Shown here: positions 59,366 through 64,000 of the stretch, piece by piece
Layout of the letters: each line of letters starts with the position of its first letter
How positions within the stretch are numbered: the stretch's first letter is position 1
Assembly: GCA_964591175.1 (NCBI GenBank)
Contig: CAZQAF010000007.1
Span: 1 to 64,000 of the forward strand
Reading direction: 5' to 3'
Length of the DNA stretch: 64,000 nt
DNA from: UBA11574 sp964591175
GTDB lineage: Bacteria; Desulfobacterota; Desulfobacteria; Desulfobacterales; UBA11574
Notes under the pieces: model-generated
Database searches by the model: none
What the model was told of the DNA's origin: nothing
Seen by the model: the letters and a program-made list of their open reading frames with translations, nothing else
Position numbers and translations under genes: made by a program

Positions 59366-60562
59366 ATGCCGGGTTTTGAAATATTTGGCGAAGAAGAACG
59401 AAAAGAAGTTCAGGATGTTCTCGATACGGGCGTACTGTTCCGGTATGGTTTTGAGGCTGCCCGAAAGGGACACTGGAAAGCAAGGACATTTGAAACCGAA
59501 CTGGCAAAACGGATGGACGTCGAATATTGTCACCTGTGTTCCAACGGCACTGCAGCCCTTTGTATTGCCTTGGCGGCATCGGGCATCGGCGCCGGAGACG
59601 AAATCATTGTTCCGCCGTTTACGTTTGTCGCGACCATTGAAGCGGTTTTAGCTGCCGGTGCGATTCCTGTGTTTTCCGACATTGACGACACGCTCTGCAT
59701 AGACCCCCAATCCCTTGAATCCGTGATTACCCCCCGTACAAAAGCGGTTTTGCCGGTTCATATGTGCGGTGCAATGGCGCACATCGAAGAAATAAAAAAA
59801 TTTTGCGATCAAAGAGGGCTGGTGATGATCGAAGACGCTTGCCAGTCCGTGGGTGGTACCTTTAACGGGAAATCTCTGGGCACATTCGGACAAATGGGAT
59901 GTCTTTCATTCGATGCCGTTAAAACGATTACATGCGGTGAAGGCGGTGCCGTTGTTACCGATGACAGGAACCTCTATACCCTTGCCGATGCCTATGCAGA
60001 CCACGGCCACGACCATATGGGAAAGGATCGGGGTCTTGAAGATCATTTTATACTTGGGAACAACTTTCGCATCAGTGAATTGAACGCAGCCGTCGGTTTG
60101 GCCCAGTTGAAAAAACTTGATTTTATTTTGGAAAAACAAAAGGTGCATAAAAAAGCCATTAAGGATGCTTTGGCACAATTTCCTGAAATCGGTTTTAGAA
60201 AGATCCCCGATCCTCAGGGAGACTCTGCAACATTCCTCTCATTTTTTCTGCCGGATGAATCTCTCGCTCGCGCCGCATCAACATCCCTTGCCGATGCGGG
60301 TGTTGATGCTTGTTTTTACTGGTATGACAATAACTGGCATTATATTCGACAATGGGATCATTTTAAAGCTCTCAAGTCTCCGGCAAGGCTACCGATAACT
60401 TTAATTAAAGGTCGCCCGAACTATGAAAAAATTCAACTTCCCAAGTCGGACGGTATTATGAAAAGGACCGTTTCCATGCTGATAAAACTCTCCTGGACGG
60501 CCGATGAGCTCTCACAGCGGATCGAAAAAATAACGAAAGTATTTCAAAAAATTAGAAAATAG
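59366..60562 (+). CDS. kdnA: 8-amino-3,8-dideoxy-D-manno-octulosonate transaminase KdnA
   Basis: PLP aminotransferase of the DegT/DnrJ/EryC1 family, 398 residues, that transaminates 8-oxo-Kdo with glutamate to give 8-amino-Kdo. The sequence opens MPGFEIFGEEERKEV and contains FTFVATIEAVLAAGA, IEDACQSVGGTFNGKSLG, SFDAVKTITCGEGGA with the PLP Lys, DHGHDHMGKDRG and YWYDNNWHY. These are recalled features of Shewanella KdnA rather than of other DegT enzymes. The partner KdnB follows 33 bp later. AAGGAG lies 7 nt before the ATG. The assignment rests on motif recall plus the adjacent alcohol dehydrogenase. Confidence 0.88.
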   Translation: MPGFEIFGEEERKEVQDVLDTGVLFRYGFEAARKGHWKARTFETELAKRMDVEYCHLCSNGTAALCIALAASGIGAGDEIIVPPFTFVATIEAVLAAGAIPVFSDIDDTLCIDPQSLESVITPRTKAVLPVHMCGAMAHIEEIKKFCDQRGLVMIEDACQSVGGTFNGKSLGTFGQMGCLSFDAVKTITCGEGGAVVTDDRNLYTLADAYADHGHDHMGKDRGLEDHFILGNNFRISELNAAVGLAQLKKLDFILEKQKVHKKAIKDALAQFPEIGFRKIPDPQGDSATFLSFFLPDESLARAASTSLADAGVDACFYWYDNNWHYIRQWDHFKALKSPARLPITLIKGRPNYEKIQLPKSDGIMKRTVSMLIKLSWTADELSQRIEKITKVFQKIRK

Positions 60563-60595
60563 GAAAAAGAAAAGAGAAAACCGAGGTTTTTTAAC

Positions 60596-61663
60596 ATGTT
60601 TCGAAATTTCAAAATGGTTTCCTATGTTGTTTTCGGACGGGGCTGTTTCAATCAACTGAATGATATTCTCTCCCAAAAACGACAATCAGACGATAATTTT
60701 TCGGTTTTTCTGGTGGATGATGTTTTTCAAGACAGCCGCTTAAAAAACAGAGTGCCCATAAGAAACCGGGATAAACTCATATGGGTCAACGTCGATGACG
60801 AACCCAAGACGACGTATGTGGATGCGTTGGCAAGGCAGATTAAGGACTTGTCCGCTGAATTGCCTGCCGCTGTTGTCGGAATCGGCGGCGGCAGCACCAT
60901 GGATATTGCCAAGGCCGTATCTTTGATGCTCACAAATCCGGGGTCTTCCGCTGATTACCAAGGGTGGGATCTGATCAAGAATCCTGCCGTGTATCATGTG
61001 GGCATTCCGACACTGTCCGGAACCGGCGCCGAAGTATCCCGCACCACCGTACTCTCAGGCCCTGAAAAAAAGCTCGGGATCAATTCCGACTTCACGGTGT
61101 TCGATCAAATCGTACTCGATCCCGAATTGATCGCTGACGCGCCGGCGGATCAACGCTTCTATACCGGGATGGACTGCTATATACACTGTGTTGAATCTTT
61201 AAACGGTACCTATCTTAACGCATTCAGCAAGGCGTACGGTGAAGAAGCAATGGATCTTTGCAGAACGGTTTTTTTAGAGGATTGCCCGGATGGCGACGAT
61301 AAACTCATGATGGCCTCTTATTGCGGCGGTATGAGCATTGCTTACTCTCAAGTGGGGATATGTCATGCCCTTTCATATGGTCTTGGTTTTGTATTGGGAA
61401 TTCATCACGGCATCGGTAATTGCATTGTTTTCGACTATCTTGAAGACTACTATCCAAAAGCGGTTTATGAGTTTCGCGAGATGATGAAAAAACATCATAT
61501 TCGTCTTCCTCGAAACGTGACGGATCACGTCGATGAGAACGAGCTGGAGAAAATGGTCGATGTTGCCCTGGTGCTCGAACCCCTCTGGGAAAACGCCCTG
61601 GGCGCCGATTGGAAACGCATCATGACAAGGGAAAAAATCAGAAGTTTGTATCGTAAAATGTAA
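60596..61663 (+). CDS. kdnB: 3-deoxy-D-manno-octulosonate 8-oxidase KdnB (iron-containing alcohol dehydrogenase)
   Basis: Oxidises the C8 hydroxyl of Kdo to an aldehyde for KdnA. The 355-residue protein has the family III alcohol dehydrogenase layout: GRGCFNQL and GIGGGSTMDIAKAVSLM for the dinucleotide, TLSGTGAEVSRTTVL, and metal-binding DCYIHCVES, GICHALSYGLGF and IHHGIGNC with the Asp and three His. The opening MFRNFKMVSYVVFGRG is like other KdnB proteins. It lies between kdnA and a GlmS-like gene with gaps of 33 and 22 bp. Confidence 0.87.
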   Translation: MFRNFKMVSYVVFGRGCFNQLNDILSQKRQSDDNFSVFLVDDVFQDSRLKNRVPIRNRDKLIWVNVDDEPKTTYVDALARQIKDLSAELPAAVVGIGGGSTMDIAKAVSLMLTNPGSSADYQGWDLIKNPAVYHVGIPTLSGTGAEVSRTTVLSGPEKKLGINSDFTVFDQIVLDPELIADAPADQRFYTGMDCYIHCVESLNGTYLNAFSKAYGEEAMDLCRTVFLEDCPDGDDKLMMASYCGGMSIAYSQVGICHALSYGLGFVLGIHHGIGNCIVFDYLEDYYPKAVYEFREMMKKHHIRLPRNVTDHVDENELEKMVDVALVLEPLWENALGADWKRIMTREKIRSLYRKM

Positions 61664-61685
61664 CGTCTGCTAGTTGGGAGTCTTC

Positions 61686-64000
61686 ATGAAAATGATAACA
61701 AAAATATATTCTTTAATCAAAACATTGGTAAAGCGTGTGACGGATTATCTTCTCGCCGACGTCTATTTCGGAAAGCACATGGACGCTGTGCCGGACCGTT
61801 CCATCGTGTTTTTTCCGTTGTACGAGAACACCTTTAGCTGCGGAATAACGGGGATTGTTTCGTTTAAAAACAAAAAACCGGCGGATGATTTTGCCGGCCT
61901 TACCGTTCTAAACGACATGATCGGCAAACTTCAAGGTTGCCTGTTCGGAAACTGCAAACAGGATGAATTACCTTTTAAGGATCATTATCTCGGCGGCGGG
62001 GAACACGTCGATTCTCTGTTACGGGCAGTGCGAGGATTGAAACAAAATGATGTTTTTTTCGCATTTTTTATGGATCCGAACAGCCAGAATGAACTCATGG
62101 ATTTTACCCGACGGCTTTCCTTGATCGTCGATTCGGAATCGACATATCTGACCGAACATATGGGACGTCTCGACGCCGAGGATGTCGATATTCTGACCCG
62201 TCGTATTGACATCTTAAAAGATATATCCTGGTGCCTTTCTTCGGAAATTATCGGCAACATCGAAAAGATTGAAAATCTGTTGGGATCCGGCGACGGAACC
62301 AAAGGCATGGCTGTTGTCAATATTTTTAAGCAGATCAATTCGGTATTGAACAGTATCGACCGTCTCGAGGTTCGAGGCCGGGATTCTGCGGGGATCTCCA
62401 TGATGTTTATTCTCGACGGCGAAGCGTATGACAGATTCGAGCAAACCTTGAAAGAAATGAATCTTATGGATCGACTCAAAGAGCGGTCAACCCAGGATGT
62501 TCTGGTGAATTCGGGAATAAACGTCAATCAGACAATAGACGAAAGGGGCCGAAGACGTGTCGCCCTTGCCGTTACATACAAAGTTGCCGCTGAGGTGGGG
62601 CGACTCGGTGATAATATTCAATACATGCGCAAACAGATTAGAAACGACCGGATTCTTCAGACACTGGCGACATTTGAGCATCAACACCATACCATTTCCG
62701 GTCATACGCGGTGGGCCTCGATTGGCGCCATCAGTGAACCCAATTGTCACCCGGTCGATAATAAAATTTCAGGAAACAGCGGTCAACAGCGCGGCATTAT
62801 TCATGTCTGTCTGAACGGGGATATCGACAATTATCTTGAATTAAAAAAAGAATACGAAAGAAACGGAAGCTTTATCCATGAGAGTATTACCACCGATACC
62901 AAGATCATACCGCTTCAAGTGGGTAAGTATATTCACCAGGGATTTGATGTGGAAGAGGCGTTCCGACTGGCAGTGAACGATTTCGAAGGCTCCCATGCCA
63001 TATCCATGCATACCGATCTGGCGCCCGGCAAGTTTTTTCTGGCACAACGAGGGAGCGGACAGGCTATTTTTGTGGGGATTTCCGATGACCACTTTGTCCC
63101 TTCTTCAGAGGTTTATGGTTTGGTGGAAGAAACGCCCTGTTTTGTCAAGATGGACGGGGAAAAAGAGATCCAGGGAAAAAACGGATTAACCCAGGGGCAA
63201 ATTTTTATCCTGGATCAGGAATCTGGCGGAGGAATAGACGGCATTAAAGCGATGTGTTATGACCGGACACCGGTTGATCTAAAAGACAACGACATCAAGC
63301 ATACCGAAATCACTTCAAGGGATATCGATCGCCAGGATTTCCCGCATTATTTTTTAAAAGAGATCTCGGAAGCACCGATTTCCGTTGAAAAAACCCTTCA
63401 GAATCGTTGGAAAATCAAAGACGGCGGCACGAATCGATACGAGATCGCACTGGATGAAACCACATTTCCGGAAAAGCTGCAAAAGGCGCTCTTGACAACA
63501 AAGATCCGGCGCATCTTTTTTGTCGGCCAGGGAACTGCCGGAGTGGCGGCACTGGCATGTTCGGACATTATGAACTATTACATGGATGATCCATCCTATT
63601 ACATCAGTGCATTGAAAGCTTCGGAACTCAGCGGATTCAAGCTCAGCGACAAAGAAGAAACAACCTCGATGGCTGATGCACTGGTGATCGCCATCAGTCA
63701 GTCAGGCACTACAACAGACACCAACCGTGCCGTTGAAATGGTCATAGAGCGCGGCGCGTACACCTTGGGCATCGTGAACCGAAGGGATTCCGATATCACC
63801 TTCAAGGTTGACGGCGTGATGTACACCAGCAGCGGCCGCGATATCGAAATGTCGGTGGCGTCTACCAAGGCGTTTTATTCGCAGGTTGTCGCCGGAGCGA
63901 TATTGGGACTAAAAATCGCCGGACTGAAAGGACGCAGATCCCATGACTTTATTTCAGCGGAAATAAAACAGCTTCTCAAACTGCCCGATCATATGAGAAC
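61686..64000 (+). CDS. GlmS-like glutamine amidotransferase/SIS protein with N-terminal extension (runs off the window)
   Basis: The first 771 residues are visible; no stop is reached. The Ntn glutaminase domain starts late: the would-be nucleophile is Cys52 in NTFSCGITGIVSF, so about 51 residues would have to be removed, unlike GlmS where Cys is residue 1 after Met. The Gln-site motifs are RGRDSAGIS (near 228), SGHTRWASIGAISE (near 338) and CLNGDIDNYLELKKEY (near 375). They are separated by two large insertions, about 160 and 65 residues more than in GlmS. A SIS sugar-isomerase domain follows from about residue 608 (FFVGQGTAG, ISQSGTTTDTNRA, EMSVASTKAF). GGGAG lies ahead of the ATG. It is 22 bp after kdnB, so a sugar-amination role for LPS is plausible. 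Confidence 0.8.
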   Translation, partial: MKMITKIYSLIKTLVKRVTDYLLADVYFGKHMDAVPDRSIVFFPLYENTFSCGITGIVSFKNKKPADDFAGLTVLNDMIGKLQGCLFGNCKQDELPFKDHYLGGGEHVDSLLRAVRGLKQNDVFFAFFMDPNSQNELMDFTRRLSLIVDSESTYLTEHMGRLDAEDVDILTRRIDILKDISWCLSSEIIGNIEKIENLLGSGDGTKGMAVVNIFKQINSVLNSIDRLEVRGRDSAGISMMFILDGEAYDRFEQTLKEMNLMDRLKERSTQDVLVNSGINVNQTIDERGRRRVALAVTYKVAAEVGRLGDNIQYMRKQIRNDRILQTLATFEHQHHTISGHTRWASIGAISEPNCHPVDNKISGNSGQQRGIIHVCLNGDIDNYLELKKEYERNGSFIHESITTDTKIIPLQVGKYIHQGFDVEEAFRLAVNDFEGSHAISMHTDLAPGKFFLAQRGSGQAIFVGISDDHFVPSSEVYGLVEETPCFVKMDGEKEIQGKNGLTQGQIFILDQESGGGIDGIKAMCYDRTPVDLKDNDIKHTEITSRDIDRQDFPHYFLKEISEAPISVEKTLQNRWKIKDGGTNRYEIALDETTFPEKLQKALLTTKIRRIFFVGQGTAGVAALACSDIMNYYMDDPSYYISALKASELSGFKLSDKEETTSMADALVIAISQSGTTTDTNRAVEMVIERGAYTLGIVNRRDSDITFKVDGVMYTSSGRDIEMSVASTKAFYSQVVAGAILGLKIAGLKGRRSHDFISAEIKQLLKLPDHMR

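Overview
The window is one 64-kb stretch of a Gram-negative bacterial chromosome, probably a draft or metagenome-assembled genome, because it carries a 100-N scaffold gap. Gene content points to an anaerobic deltaproteobacterium, most likely Desulfobacterota/Desulfobacterales. It has outer-membrane and LPS genes (lptD, kdnA/kdnB, Slp lipoproteins, an RND-TolC efflux set), a 2x[4Fe-4S] ferredoxin, acyl-CoA carboxylase and acyl-CoA hydrolase genes, type IV pilus minor pilins behind a sigma-54 promoter, and small lineage-typical proteins such as a G-x-DRR repeat protein. The taxon is inferred from content, not from a marker-gene tree. I found no rRNA, tRNA or CRISPR array.

Layout. 0-5 kb (minus strand): plsC-rnj-ftsK with a small gene upstream. 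5.6-8.4 kb: an M48 membrane protease, a ferredoxin, and a three-gene set of very small proteins. 9-18.7 kb (minus): an Slp lipoprotein, a 3-hydroxyisobutyryl-CoA-hydrolase-like protein with an alpha/beta hydrolase, a LysE exporter, a DUF2971 protein, and a run of isochorismatase-like hydrolase, biotin carboxylase/BCCP, carboxyltransferase and amino-acid permease. 19-23 kb (plus): an outer-membrane barrel followed by an ECF cobalt/nickel transporter (cbiM, PDGLE subunit, cbiQ, cbiO), preceded by a leader with operator-like repeats and an intrinsic terminator. 23.4-30.2 kb: a secreted amidase, an isochorismatase-like hydrolase, mgtE, an ALDH7-type dehydrogenase and uppP, interspersed with gene relics (YkuD, GNAT, hemerythrin) and IS200/IS605-like hairpins. 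30.3-36.5 kb (minus): RND efflux pump, adaptor, TolC and a second Slp lipoprotein. 36.8-44.2 kb (plus): sigma-54 promoter, pilW-pilV-pilX-short pilY1, a MaoC hydratase and a UPF0182 protein. 44.2-50.1 kb (minus): surE, an OB-HD nuclease-like protein, tmk, a cysteine synthase/cysteinyl-tRNA-synthetase fusion, and an unknown gene. 50.4-64 kb (plus): lptD, a NusG-like antiterminator, HU, holB, ricT, metG, a penicillin-binding protein, kdnA, kdnB and an unusual GlmS-like protein running off the end.

Two observations stand out. First, the 761-residue CysK-CysRS fusion keeps the CysRS fold and its zinc ligands but has lost both class I synthetase signatures (HIGH reads HLGQ, and KMSKS is absent), so it is probably not an ordinary tRNA synthetase. 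Second, a family of 146-215-bp palindromic repeats occurs in three full copies and one half copy. They share 17-18-bp terminal inverted repeats and look like TA-target insertions. An internal stem differs between copies by compensatory base-pair changes, and two copies supply the TAG stop codon of the neighbouring gene.

The last part of the window links envelope genes. KdnA and KdnB would convert Kdo to 8-amino-Kdo for LPS. They lie in one apparent transcription unit with a transpeptidase and a GlmS-like glutamine amidotransferase that has an N-terminal extension and large insertions.
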